A DNA stretch of 64,000 nucleotides from Shimia aestuarii (lineage in GTDB: Bacteria; Pseudomonadota; Alphaproteobacteria; Rhodobacterales; Rhodobacteraceae), in NCBI RefSeq assembly GCF_900114635.1, contig NZ_FOTQ01000007.1, positions 1 to 64,000 on the forward strand, in the 5' to 3' direction. The notes under the pieces are model-generated. The model had not been told where the DNA came from. It made no database searches and worked only from the letters and a program-made list of their open reading frames with translations. This document shows positions 16,861 to 25,416 of this stretch, piece after piece. Both the position numbers and the translations under genes were made by a program. How positions within the stretch are numbered: position 1 is the first letter of the stretch; each line of letters begins with the position of its first letter.

Positions 16861-17745
16861 ATGTTTTCCTATTGCACGGATCCCGAGACGCTTGAGGGGC
16901 TCACGTGGCTCTCATGCTACCTGACCACGGGCAAGCACATGGGGCTATATATCTCGGTCGTCACCGTGCTGGTGCTGCTCGCCGTCACCGCCCCCACCGC
17001 CCTCTTGTTCGGCTTTGGCGGCGCCACCGCCGCGCGTTCCCGGTTCCTACCGCTGCGCTGGCTTGGCAAGGGCTATTCCGCGATTGTGCGCGGGGTTCCG
17101 GATATCGCCTTCTTCATGTTCTTCGTCATCGCACTCGATCAGGCGTTCGAATGGCTGCGTCACAAAGTCAAATGCCCCGACTGGCCCGATGCGATCCGCC
17201 AGGGCAACGATTTCGTGGTCTGCCAGCAGGCCAAGCTGCCTCTTTCGAGCTCGCCGGAATGGGTGCATGAAACCTATGCGTTTTTCCTTGCCGTCCTGAC
17301 CTTTTCCATCGTCTTTGGCGCCTTTGCCGCCAACGTGCTTTACGGCGCCATGCGCGCCGTGCCCCGCGCCCAGCTGGAAACCGCCGAGGCCTATGGCATG
17401 ACAAGGCGCCAGACCTTCTGGCGCGTCCTCGTGCCGCAGATGTGGGTCTATGCCCTGCCCGGCCTGTCGAACCTGTGGATGGTGCTAATCAAGGCCACGC
17501 CCCTGCTGTTCCTTCTCGGGATCGAAGACATCGTCTATTGGGCCCGCGAACTGGGCGGCACGGTCAATGCCCGCTTTACCGAGTACCCGCACGGCGACTG
17601 GCGCATGTGGTATTTCCTTGCGTTGCTGGTCTTCTACCTCGCCTTCACCAAGGTCTCCGAAGTGGTGCTCGACAAGCTGATGAAAAAACTCACCCACGGC
17701 CAGGCAACGGCCGGCGGTGAGGCACAGCGGAGGGCCAAGGCATGA
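16861..17745 (+). CDS. Polar amino-acid ABC transporter permease 1
   Basis: A 294-residue inner-membrane permease of the HisQ/HisM type, with a hydrophobic N-terminal helix region, a periplasmic insertion (about residues 95-140) with two Cys, and the EAA loop containing ETAEAYGMTRRQTFWRVLVPQMW, the contact to the ATPase. The next gene overlaps by ATGA, so the two permeases form a translationally coupled heterodimer. Confidence 0.9.
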   Translation: MFSYCTDPETLEGLTWLSCYLTTGKHMGLYISVVTVLVLLAVTAPTALLFGFGGATAARSRFLPLRWLGKGYSAIVRGVPDIAFFMFFVIALDQAFEWLRHKVKCPDWPDAIRQGNDFVVCQQAKLPLSSSPEWVHETYAFFLAVLTFSIVFGAFAANVLYGAMRAVPRAQLETAEAYGMTRRQTFWRVLVPQMWVYALPGLSNLWMVLIKATPLLFLLGIEDIVYWARELGGTVNARFTEYPHGDWRMWYFLALLVFYLAFTKVSEVVLDKLMKKLTHGQATAGGEAQRRAKA

Positions 17746-18548
17746 GCTGCTGGGACACCATCCAGGCCTACGCGCTGCGTTCGATCGGCATCGGGGAACG
17801 TCTTCTGCCACGCGAAGGCTACGACCTTTGCCAGCAATTCACGCTGATCGGGTCGGGGATGTTCTGGAACATCTATTTCGGGATCTTCGCCCTTCTGGCA
17901 GGGTTCTTCTTTGCCGTGGCGCTGGCTGTGGGCAAAAGCTCTCATAACCCGCTGCTGCGCAAACCGGCGGAATGGTTCATCTTCGTCTTCCGCGGTTCGC
18001 CACTCTTCATCCAGTTCTTCTTTGCCTATTTCGTCTTCCTGACGCTCAAGCAATCGGTACCGTTCCTCGGCGCCTTCACGGCTGCATGGCTTGGCGCGCT
18101 GGTGGTTCTATTCCTGAACACCGCCGCCTATTCGGGGGAAATCTTCTATGGCGCGCTGCTGTCGATCCCCAAAGGCGATATCGAGGCAGCAGATGCCTAT
18201 GGCATGACCGGCTGGACCCGGTTCCGCCGGATCACCTTCCCGACCATGCTGCGACTCGCGTGGCCCGCCTACACGAACGAGGCGATCTTCCTGTTCCATG
18301 CAACGACGCTGGTGTTCTTCTCGGGCTTCCCGGTGCTCAAGCAACAGGGCGACGCGCTTTACTACGCGCGCTACTTCGCGGACAAAACCTTCAACCCGTT
18401 CATCCCCTACCCGATCCTGGCCTTCTATTTCATCCTTCTGACGCTGGTGATCGTGGGGCTGTTCGGACTGATAAATTCACGTCTCAACAAGCACATGCCG
18501 AAAGAGACGCGCACCAAGGTCCGTTTCCGCCCCAACCTGATCCGATAG
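17742..18548 (+). CDS. Polar amino-acid ABC transporter permease 2
   Basis: A 268-residue permease, partner of the preceding one. It contains the EAA loop EAADAYGMTGWTRFRRITFPTMLRLAWPAY and the family PAEWFIFVFRGSPLFIQFFFAYF segment. An N-terminal extension of about 45 residues precedes the first transmembrane helix. It ends the transporter operon; the facing DUF2846 gene follows 19 bp later on the other strand. Confidence 0.9.
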   Translation: MSCWDTIQAYALRSIGIGERLLPREGYDLCQQFTLIGSGMFWNIYFGIFALLAGFFFAVALAVGKSSHNPLLRKPAEWFIFVFRGSPLFIQFFFAYFVFLTLKQSVPFLGAFTAAWLGALVVLFLNTAAYSGEIFYGALLSIPKGDIEAADAYGMTGWTRFRRITFPTMLRLAWPAYTNEAIFLFHATTLVFFSGFPVLKQQGDALYYARYFADKTFNPFIPYPILAFYFILLTLVIVGLFGLINSRLNKHMPKETRTKVRFRPNLIR

Positions 18549-18567
18549 GGGCGGAAACCAGTCGTCT

Positions 18568-18969
18568 TTAGTATTTGCTGATGGTTTTCATCGCTCTGTC
18601 AGCGCTCACTTCACGGAATTGAAGCTTGCCCGTGTTGGTGGCCGCATCGAGATAGCAATCGATGAATTTGGTTTCACCGGCGGCAATGGAGATCACACCT
18701 TCCGTGTTGTTGGCATCCGGCACGCGATAAAGGTGATCGCCTGGCGGCATATGCGAGAACAGGACCGCGCCCTGTTTCATCTCTCCCACCAAGCCATCGG
18801 GACCTTCGATGGTATAGCGCACCGCAGCCCCTTGGCCGCCGCCGCGATAAAACACGATCAGCCCCTTGCCCGCCTGCGGTGCTGGAACCTCTGCGGCCAA
18901 CGCCGGGAGTCCCGCTATTGTCAGTGCAACACCACCCAGCAATACCGCGCGTCTGTTCAATCCTGTCAT
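18568..18969 (-). CDS. DUF2846-like exported protein
   Basis: A 133-residue exported protein. The N terminus MTGLNRRAVLLGGVALTIAG has paired arginines before a hydrophobic stretch, resembling a Tat or Sec signal, cleaved near ALAA. The mature part has KGLIVFYRGGG, a beta-rich middle with HMPPGDHLYRV and FIDCYL, as in DUF2846. The function is unknown. Its promoter region contains the second 11-bp repeat array, 118 bp upstream of its start. Confidence 0.68.
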   Translation of the reverse strand: MTGLNRRAVLLGGVALTIAGLPALAAEVPAPQAGKGLIVFYRGGGQGAAVRYTIEGPDGLVGEMKQGAVLFSHMPPGDHLYRVPDANNTEGVISIAAGETKFIDCYLDAATNTGKLQFREVSADRAMKTISKY

Positions 18970-19086
18970 GACTATCCTCGCTCTAAAACTGTTTCAAAGT
19001 ATCGGGGAAATCATCGGCGCTCGGCAAATCAAATCGGCGTGCGTCCTTATCTTTTGGCGCTACGTCTTCAAATCAGCTGGAAAACC

Positions 19087-19130
19087 ATACCGATGCGATA
19101 CCGACAGAATACCGACGTCATACCGACGCC
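19087..19130 (+). promoter_or_regulatory. Four 11-bp direct repeats (ATACCGAY), array 2
   Basis: ATACCGA begins at 19087, 19098, 19109 and 19120, all four perfect and exactly 11 bp apart; full units are ATACCGATGCG, ATACCGACAGA, ATACCGACGTC and ATACCGACGCC. The array ends with CAAA, as in array 1 at 11523-11566. It lies between the DUF2846 gene (-) and the glutamine-synthetase-like gene (+, 70 bp downstream). Probably an operator for a tandem-binding regulator. Confidence 0.65.
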
Positions 19131-19166
19131 CAAAGAAAGGACTGGACAAGTGACACGAAGGCGTCA

Positions 19167-19184
19167 ATAATTTGATCAAATTAT
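19167..19184. promoter_or_regulatory. 18-bp perfect palindrome (candidate operator)
   Basis: ATAATTTGATCAAATTAT is a perfect 18-bp inverted repeat centred between 19175 and 19176, ending 15 bp before the ATG of the glutamine-synthetase-like gene. Position and symmetry suggest a repressor dimer site covering the start region. Confidence 0.55.
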
Positions 19185-19199
19185 ACGATCGGGTGATCC

Positions 19200-20516
19200 A
19201 TGGAGCTTGCACAATTCAGAACCTTCCGCGTAGGCGCGGCCGATCTCAACGGGCAAATGCGCGGCAAGCGCCTGCCTGCGGCCTTTGCCACCAAGCTCGA
19301 TTCGGGTGCGGTGCGCATGCCGCTTTCGGCGCTCAACGTGGATATCTGGGGCGAAGATATCGCGGACAGCCCGCTGGTGTTCGAAACCGGTGACGCGGAT
19401 GGAATCCTGTTTCCAACAGAGCGTGGCCCGGTGCCGATGCCGTGGTTGACCACGCCGTCTGCGCTTGTTCCCATGACAATGCGCATGGAATCCGGCGCGC
19501 CGTTTCTCGGCGATCCGCGCCAGGCCCTGCGCTTCGTGCTCGACCGTTACAAGGCGCGTGGCTGGACCGTCATGGCCGCCACCGAGATGGAATTCAATTT
19601 GGCCGACGACAAGGGTGACGCGCTTTTGCCGCCCATTGATCCCCGCTCGGGACGCCGCATCTTTGCCGGAGACGTTCTCTCGATCGACGAATTGGACGCC
19701 TTCGATCCGTTCTTCACCGAACTTTATGAGGGTGCCGAAGCGATGGGCATTCCTGTCCAGAGCATGATCGGTGAATGTGGTCTCGGCCAGTTCGAAGTCA
19801 CCCTGAATCATCAGGAGGCGATGCGTGCCGCCGATGATGCTCTGCTGTTCAAGCTGTTGTTGCGCGGCATGGCCCGCAAACATGGCATGGCAGCGACGTT
19901 CATGGCGAAACCCTATCCGGACGATGCCGGAAATGGCATGCATGTGCACTTCTCGGTCGTTGACGAAGACGGCAACAACGTCTTCAACAATGGGGGTCCC
20001 GAGGGCACTCGGACCCTGCATCAGGCCATTGCGGGTTGCATGGAGGCGATGCGCGCCAGCTCTTTGATCTTTGCACCGCACGGTTCCAGCTATGACCGCT
20101 TTGCGCCTGGGGCCCATGCACCCACATCTGTTTGCTGGGCTTACGAAAATCGCACAGCCTCGATCCGCGTTCCCGGCGGCGCACCCGCTGCACGACGCAT
20201 CGAACACCGTACGGCCGGGGGCGACATCAACCCTTACCTGATGCTGGCAGCCGTTCTGGGTGCGGCCATCGAAGGTATTGAAGAAGACCTCACCCCGTCC
20301 GAACCGATCACCGGCAATGCCTATGATCTCGACCTGCCACAACTGGCAGGAAGCTGGGAAGAGGCGATCGACCTGTTCGAAACAGATGAATTCATCTCGC
20401 GGTGTTTGCCCGAGACCCTGATCCGCAATATGGTAATGACCAAGCGGCAGGAACTGCGGCGTTTCACGGGCATCCCGGAATCCGACCGCTGGCAAACCTA
20501 CCTTGAGCGTGTATGA
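19200..20516 (+). CDS. Glutamine-synthetase-family ligase 1 (gamma-glutamylpolyamine synthetase-like)
   Basis: A 438-residue GS-fold ligase. Catalytic-domain motifs are visible: ATEMEFNL, GECGLGQFEVTL, GNGMHVHFS, YENRTASIRVPGG, and the metal-binding EHRTAGGDINPYLMLAA. The N-terminal beta-grasp begins VGAADLNGQMRGKR. Length and context (amidotransferase, second GS-like gene and FAD oxidase) point to ATP-dependent gamma-glutamylation of a polyamine or amine, as in PuuA, rather than ammonium assimilation. The ATG lies just after an 18-bp palindrome. Confidence 0.82.
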   Translation: MELAQFRTFRVGAADLNGQMRGKRLPAAFATKLDSGAVRMPLSALNVDIWGEDIADSPLVFETGDADGILFPTERGPVPMPWLTTPSALVPMTMRMESGAPFLGDPRQALRFVLDRYKARGWTVMAATEMEFNLADDKGDALLPPIDPRSGRRIFAGDVLSIDELDAFDPFFTELYEGAEAMGIPVQSMIGECGLGQFEVTLNHQEAMRAADDALLFKLLLRGMARKHGMAATFMAKPYPDDAGNGMHVHFSVVDEDGNNVFNNGGPEGTRTLHQAIAGCMEAMRASSLIFAPHGSSYDRFAPGAHAPTSVCWAYENRTASIRVPGGAPAARRIEHRTAGGDINPYLMLAAVLGAAIEGIEEDLTPSEPITGNAYDLDLPQLAGSWEEAIDLFETDEFISRCLPETLIRNMVMTKRQELRRFTGIPESDRWQTYLERV

Positions 20517-20560
20517 CTCTGCGCGTCGCACGAAACACCCAACCAACCCATTGGTGACTT

Positions 20561-21244
20561 ATGAAAATCGGTATTCTGCAAACCGGAAAGCCTCCCGAGG
20601 ACCTTCAGGAGGCGTACGGAACATACTTTGACGCCTTCCAGGTTCTTCTGGCCGGTCAAGGCTTCGAGTTCGAAGGCTGGAGCCCGGAGGATGGCGACTT
20701 CCCGGCCTCCGTGCATGATGCGGACGGCTGGCTGATCACCGGATCACGCCATGGTGTCTACGAAGATCACGACTGGATCCCCCCGCTTGAAGATTTCATT
20801 CGCGAGGCGATCTCGGAAAAGGTTCCGATGGTCGGCGTCTGTTTCGGGCACCAGATCATCGCGCAGGCGCTTGGTGGCAAGGTCGAGAAATTCGACGGGG
20901 GCTGGGCCGTGGGCCGTCAGGTCTATGACTTCGCGGGCACGCCCATCGCCCTGAACGCGTGGCACCAGGACCAGGTCACAGAGCTCCCCCCCGGCGCCAC
21001 CGTGGTCGCCAGCAACGACTTCTGTGCCAATGCCGCCATCGTTTACGGTGACCGCGCCCTGACCGTGCAACCCCACCCGGAGTTCACGGCAGACTTCCTT
21101 GAAGATTTGATCAAAACACGGGGAAAAGGCATTGTCCCGGACAAGCTGCTGAACGATGCGTTAACCGATCTGGAAACCCCCACCGCAAGCCAAACCATAG
21201 CCGACCAATTCGCCGATTTCTTTCGGCAAGAGAGGACCTCATGA
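20561..21244 (+). CDS. Class I glutamine amidotransferase / gamma-glutamyl hydrolase
   Basis: A 227-residue stand-alone GATase domain. The nucleophile is in MVGVCFGHQIIAQALGG and the His-Glu pair in TVQPHPEFTADF. No synthase domain is attached. In this cluster it probably hydrolyses a gamma-glutamyl intermediate, analogous to PuuD, although by sequence it is closer to GMP-synthase-like GATases than to PuuD proper. Its stop overlaps the next start by ATGA. Confidence 0.82.
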   Translation: MKIGILQTGKPPEDLQEAYGTYFDAFQVLLAGQGFEFEGWSPEDGDFPASVHDADGWLITGSRHGVYEDHDWIPPLEDFIREAISEKVPMVGVCFGHQIIAQALGGKVEKFDGGWAVGRQVYDFAGTPIALNAWHQDQVTELPPGATVVASNDFCANAAIVYGDRALTVQPHPEFTADFLEDLIKTRGKGIVPDKLLNDALTDLETPTASQTIADQFADFFRQERTS

Positions 21245-22599
21245 GCGACTGGCTCAAACAAATTCCCGAAGCCGCGCAAACCTATCTCGAGGGGCACCGG
21301 CTCGACGAAGTCGAATGTATCATCTCCGATTTGCCCGGCATCGCCCGCGGCAAAGCTGTTCCGGCGACCAAGTTCGCGCGACAAAAGTACTTTCATCTCC
21401 CTGACTCTATTTTTTATCAAACGATTACAGGGGACTGGGGCGAGGCGGCCGGAGACGGCGGCTTTATCGAACGCGACATGATCCTGCGTCCGGACTGGTC
21501 CACCGCAACTGCGGCGCCATGGACTGGGGACTGGACCCTTCAGGTCATCCACGACGCGTTTGACATCAACGAAGAGCCGATCCCTTTCAGCCCGCGCAAC
21601 GTGTTGAAACGGGTGGTTCAGCTCTATCGCGACAAGGGGTGGGAGCCGGTCGTGGCCCCCGAGATGGAATTCTATCTCGTGGCAAGAAACATCGATCCTG
21701 CCAAGGCCATTGAACCGATGATGGGACGCTCAGGCCGCCCCGCCGCCGCCCGCCAGGCCTACTCGATGACCGCCGTGGACGAATTCGGCCCGGTGATCGA
21801 CGATATCTATGATTTCGCCGAGGCCCAGGGGTTCGAAATCGACGGTATCACCCAGGAAGGCGGTGCTGGACAGCTTGAAATCAACATGGTCCATGGCGAC
21901 CCGGTCAAGCTGGCAGACGAGGTGTTCTACTTCAAGCGGATGATCCGCGAAGCTGCCCTGCGCCATGATTGCTACGCCACCTTCATGGCCAAGCCGATCG
22001 AGGGCGAACCAGGGTCGGCCATGCATATCCACCATTCGGTGATTGATATAGAAACGGGCGAGAATATCTTTTCAGGCCCCCAAGGCGGTGAAACCGACGC
22101 GTTTTTCCACTTTATTGCCGGCTTGCAGAAACACCTACCATCGGCCATCGCGGTTCTTGCCCCGTATGTGAACTCATATCGCCGCTACGTGCGCGATCAC
22201 GCGGCACCCATCAATCTCGAATGGGGCCGGGATAACCGTACGACCGGAATTCGTATTCCGATCTCTTCGCCGCAGGCACGACGCGTGGAAAACCGCCTCG
22301 CTGGCATGGACTGCAACCCCTATCTCGGCATCGCGGCCTCGTTGGCCTGTGGCTATATCGGATTGATCGAGCAGGAACGCCCAGACAAACAATTCAAGGG
22401 CGACGCCTATGACGGCGACGAGGCCATTCCACGTATCCTTGGTGGCGCGCTCGACCTGTTCGACGAGGCAGAGAAGCTGCACGAAGTTCTCGGGCCCGAA
22501 TTTGCCCGCGTCTATTCGATCATCAAGCGCGCCGAATATGAAGAATTTCTCGAGGTGATCAGCCCTTGGGAACGGGAACACCTTCTGCTGAACGTGTGA
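21241..22599 (+). CDS. Glutamine-synthetase-family ligase 2 (gamma-glutamylputrescine synthetase-like)
   Basis: A 452-residue GS-fold enzyme with APEMEFYLVARN, EGGAGQLEINMVHGD, GSAMHIHHSV, WGRDNRTTGIRIP and RVENRLAGMDCNPYLGIAAS. It is closer to PuuA than the first copy. It begins with an LDEVECIISDLPGIARGKAVP segment typical of the group. It is coupled to the amidotransferase gene by ATGA. The two GS-like genes may act on different amines or form a mixed oligomer. Confidence 0.86.
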   Translation: MSDWLKQIPEAAQTYLEGHRLDEVECIISDLPGIARGKAVPATKFARQKYFHLPDSIFYQTITGDWGEAAGDGGFIERDMILRPDWSTATAAPWTGDWTLQVIHDAFDINEEPIPFSPRNVLKRVVQLYRDKGWEPVVAPEMEFYLVARNIDPAKAIEPMMGRSGRPAAARQAYSMTAVDEFGPVIDDIYDFAEAQGFEIDGITQEGGAGQLEINMVHGDPVKLADEVFYFKRMIREAALRHDCYATFMAKPIEGEPGSAMHIHHSVIDIETGENIFSGPQGGETDAFFHFIAGLQKHLPSAIAVLAPYVNSYRRYVRDHAAPINLEWGRDNRTTGIRIPISSPQARRVENRLAGMDCNPYLGIAASLACGYIGLIEQERPDKQFKGDAYDGDEAIPRILGGALDLFDEAEKLHEVLGPEFARVYSIIKRAEYEEFLEVISPWEREHLLLNV

Positions 22600-22616
22600 T
22601 CCTTGCTTGAACAGGG

Positions 22617-22640
22617 CCAAGGGCGCGCGGGCGCCCTTGG
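22617..22640 (+). other. Intercistronic hairpin before the FAD oxidase gene
   Basis: CCAAGGGCGC (22617-22626) pairs perfectly with GCGCCCTTGG (22631-22640) across a 4-nt loop. There is no T-tract, so it is more likely an mRNA-stabilising or partial-attenuation element than a full terminator. Confidence 0.5.
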
Positions 22641-22684
22641 ACACCGACAGCAGTACTTAACCAAATTGAAGCTAGAGGTGCCGG

Positions 22685-23989
22685 ATGGACCTGCTCTATG
22701 CCAATGATCGCAAAGGCGAATATCCCGACAGCTGGTATGCGGCCACGGTCGATCCCCTCCCCCTTTCTCCAAGCCTCAAGGGCGAAACTCGCGCGGACGT
22801 CTGCGTTGTGGGGGCGGGCTATACCGGTCTTTCGACAGCGTTGCACCTGGCCGAGCGCGGCTTTGACGTTGTTCTGGTCGATGCGCATCGCGTCGGCTTC
22901 GGCGCATCGGGACGCAATGGCGGTCAGCTGGGCTCGGGGCAGCGCATGGAACAGGATGGCCTTGAAGCCCTCGTCGGGCGCGACGATGCTCACAAGCTCT
23001 GGCATCTGGCCGAGGACTCCAAGAATCTGGTCAAGGATCTCGTCGCCCGGCACAAAATCGACTGCCACCTGAAACCCGGTATCGCCCATGCCTGTTTTTC
23101 CAATCGCGAAGTACGGGCAGAACATGAATACACCGAGCATCTAAGTGCGGAATACGGCTACGATCAGATCGAGCCCCTGGATCGCGACCAGATGCAGGCG
23201 CTGTGTCCTTCACCCAAATATGTGGGCGGCTCTCTGGATATGGGGGCCGGACATCTCCACCCTCTGGCATTTGCGCTTGGATTGGCGCGTGCGGCCAAAT
23301 CCGCCGGGGCGCGTATCTACGAAAACACCCACGTTCATGGTATCGAGCGGGGCGAAAAGATCACGGTCAAGACCGATCAGGGCCGCATCGTGGCGGATCA
23401 ACTGGTCCTGGCCTGCAACGGGTATCTCGGCAACCTGGATCGAAAAGTCGCCTCACGCGTGATGCCCATCAACAACTTCATTGCGGCGACCGAACCGCTC
23501 GGTGATGACATTGCCAAGGTACTGACCCGTGATGTCGCCATTGCCGATACCAAGTTCGTGATCAACTACTTCCGTCTGTCCCACGATGGGCGCCTGCTGT
23601 TTGGTGGAGGGGAAAGCTACGGCTACCGTTTCCCCAGCGACATCGCGGCCCTTGTGCGCAAACCGATGCTCGAGATCTACCCCCACCTGCGCGACATTCG
23701 GATCGACTATGCATGGGGCGGCACGCTCGCGATCACGATGAAACGCATGCCCTACCTGCGCCGCCTATCACCCTCCATCCTGAGCGCTTCGGGATATTCC
23801 GGCCACGGTGTCGGCACCGCAACACATGCTGGCCAACTCATTGCGATGGCCATCGCGGGAGAAGCCGAAGGGTTTGACACCATGGCACGGGTTCCGGCCA
23901 CGCCATTCCCCGGCGGCACCATGTTCCGCAGCCCGTTGCTTGTGCTGGCAATGACTTGGTTTGCCTTGCGTGATCGGCTCGGGGTCTGA
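22685..23989 (+). CDS. FAD-dependent oxidoreductase (gamma-glutamylputrescine oxidase-like)
   Basis: A 434-residue DAO-family flavoenzyme. The dinucleotide-binding motif is VCVVGAGYTGLSTALHLAERGFDVVLVDA (residues ~39-67), followed by GFGASGRNGGQLGSGQR. The C-terminal part contains SASGYSGHGVGTATHAGQLIA, the second FAD contact. The N terminus NDRKGEYPDSWYAATV is characteristic of PuuB-type oxidases. It follows the gamma-glutamyl ligase, consistent with oxidation of the gamma-glutamylated amine to an aldehyde. Confidence 0.88.
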   Translation: MDLLYANDRKGEYPDSWYAATVDPLPLSPSLKGETRADVCVVGAGYTGLSTALHLAERGFDVVLVDAHRVGFGASGRNGGQLGSGQRMEQDGLEALVGRDDAHKLWHLAEDSKNLVKDLVARHKIDCHLKPGIAHACFSNREVRAEHEYTEHLSAEYGYDQIEPLDRDQMQALCPSPKYVGGSLDMGAGHLHPLAFALGLARAAKSAGARIYENTHVHGIERGEKITVKTDQGRIVADQLVLACNGYLGNLDRKVASRVMPINNFIAATEPLGDDIAKVLTRDVAIADTKFVINYFRLSHDGRLLFGGGESYGYRFPSDIAALVRKPMLEIYPHLRDIRIDYAWGGTLAITMKRMPYLRRLSPSILSASGYSGHGVGTATHAGQLIAMAIAGEAEGFDTMARVPATPFPGGTMFRSPLLVLAMTWFALRDRLGV

Positions 23990-24143
23990 ATTAGCTTTTT
24001 TTTCAGAACCCTGAAGAAAACACAGCATCACTTCGGAGCTTGCCCGTTTCACGGTTTTTCGTGCGAACGGGCTCGAAACCTGTTGGCACGAACTCGTGAT
24101 TGATTTATATTTTTGAATATCGAGTATAAGAAAGTCCAAAACC

Positions 24144-25361
24144 ATGACTCTACCTCCCAACGTATATGATGCAGAACCAATCCCGGAATCTGCCCGCGCC
24201 GAAATCGACCGGCTACTGCAAAGCGGCGATTTGTTTCGCTACACAGCCCCCGAAGATGCGCCTGTGGCGCTTCTCGAAGAAGAATTCGCAGCGATGATGG
24301 GGACCAAATATGCTCTGGCCGTGTCGTCTTGCTCTGCTGCGCTCTTCCTGTCGCTCAAGGCGCTTGGCCTGCCCCGCGACGCACAGGTGCTGATCCCCGG
24401 ATTCACCTTTGCGGCTGTTCCGTCATCTGTTGTTCATGCCGACTGCATTCCGGTCTTGTGCGAAGTTGGCGAAAACTACCGCATCGACGTGGCCGATTTT
24501 GAGCGCCGACTTGATAACAGCATCTCGGCTGTGATCATCAGCCATATGCGGGGCCACACCTCCGACATGGATGCAATCATGGAATTGTGCGATGCGCGCA
24601 ACATTCCGGTGATTGAAGACGCAGCACATTCGTTGGGCACCACTTGGAATGGGCGCAAGATAGGCACGATCGGCCGCGTCGGGTGCTTCTCGTTCCAATC
24701 ATACAAACTGGTTAACGCGGGCGAAGGCGGAATTCTTGTCACTGATGATGCAGATCTCGTGGCCCGCGCCGTGATCATGTCGGGCGCTTACGAACACAAT
24801 TGGCAAAAGCACAAGGCACCCGCTGGCGACAATACCGGCGAACTCGAAGCGGCCTTTAGCCGGTGGCAGAACCAGTTGCCACTCTACAATCTGCGCCTTT
24901 CCAACCTGTCCGCCGCGATCATTCGTCCGCAGCTTCCCGAAGTACCGCGTCGCGTGCGCGACGGGCGTGCCAACCACGACTATGTGGCTGGCATCCTCAA
25001 TCAGTCTCCCTGGCTGAATGTCCCCGAAAAACTGGGACCTGAAGAGCGCGCACCGGATTCGATTCAGTTCAATCTTGTTGGACTGGACAATGACCAGATT
25101 CTCGCCTTTCAGGCCGCGGCCAATCGCCGGGGCGTCAAGGTGCAGGTCTTTGGTCAATCCACCGATAATGCGCGTGCGTTCTGGAATTGGCAATTCATCC
25201 GCGACTTGCCGGAACTGCCGCAAACACGCGAGATGCTGATGAAGGCCTGTGATGTACGCTTGCCCGCGCGCCTGAAAAAGGATGAACTCGACATCATCGC
25301 AGGAGCCCTGACTGGCGCCGCCAATGACGTCATGGGCGAACTCCGCGCCTACGGCACCTGA
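24144..25361 (+). CDS. DegT/DnrJ/EryC1-family aminotransferase
   Basis: A 405-residue PLP enzyme of the sugar-aminotransferase fold. Cofactor-site features are SSCSAALFLSLKALGL, IPGFTFAAVPSSVVHADCIPV, IEDAAHSLGTTWNGRKIG and the internal-aldimine lysine Lys188 in FSFQSYKLVNAGEGG. Relatives usually make amino sugars for surface polysaccharides, but no sugar-pathway genes are near. It stands alone between the polyamine module and phaR, with its own AT-rich upstream region. The substrate is undetermined. Confidence 0.82.
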   Translation: MTLPPNVYDAEPIPESARAEIDRLLQSGDLFRYTAPEDAPVALLEEEFAAMMGTKYALAVSSCSAALFLSLKALGLPRDAQVLIPGFTFAAVPSSVVHADCIPVLCEVGENYRIDVADFERRLDNSISAVIISHMRGHTSDMDAIMELCDARNIPVIEDAAHSLGTTWNGRKIGTIGRVGCFSFQSYKLVNAGEGGILVTDDADLVARAVIMSGAYEHNWQKHKAPAGDNTGELEAAFSRWQNQLPLYNLRLSNLSAAIIRPQLPEVPRRVRDGRANHDYVAGILNQSPWLNVPEKLGPEERAPDSIQFNLVGLDNDQILAFQAAANRRGVKVQVFGQSTDNARAFWNWQFIRDLPELPQTREMLMKACDVRLPARLKKDELDIIAGALTGAANDVMGELRAYGT

Positions 25362-25389
25362 ACCTGTTTCGGTAGCTTGGACTTTTCGG

Positions 25390-25415
25390 GGCAGGACTTC
25401 ATGTCCTGCCTCTTT
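25390..25415. terminator. Rho-independent terminator between the DegT gene and phaR
   Basis: GGCAGGAC (25390-25397) pairs with GTCCTGCC (25403-25410) across a TTCAT loop and is followed by TCTTT and further T-rich sequence. It serves the DegT gene and abuts the 3' end of the convergent phaR. Confidence 0.7.
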
Positions 25416-25416
25416 A

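Noticed and set aside
19176..20546. 456-codon open frame opposite the first GS-like gene
   Set aside because: Shadow produced by codon bias. The + strand product has every GS motif, and the minus product resembles nothing.
23990..24143. T-run and small inverted repeat after the FAD oxidase gene as a terminator
   Set aside because: The T-run comes before the CAG-AACC-CTG stem rather than after it, so it does not have the form of a + strand terminator.
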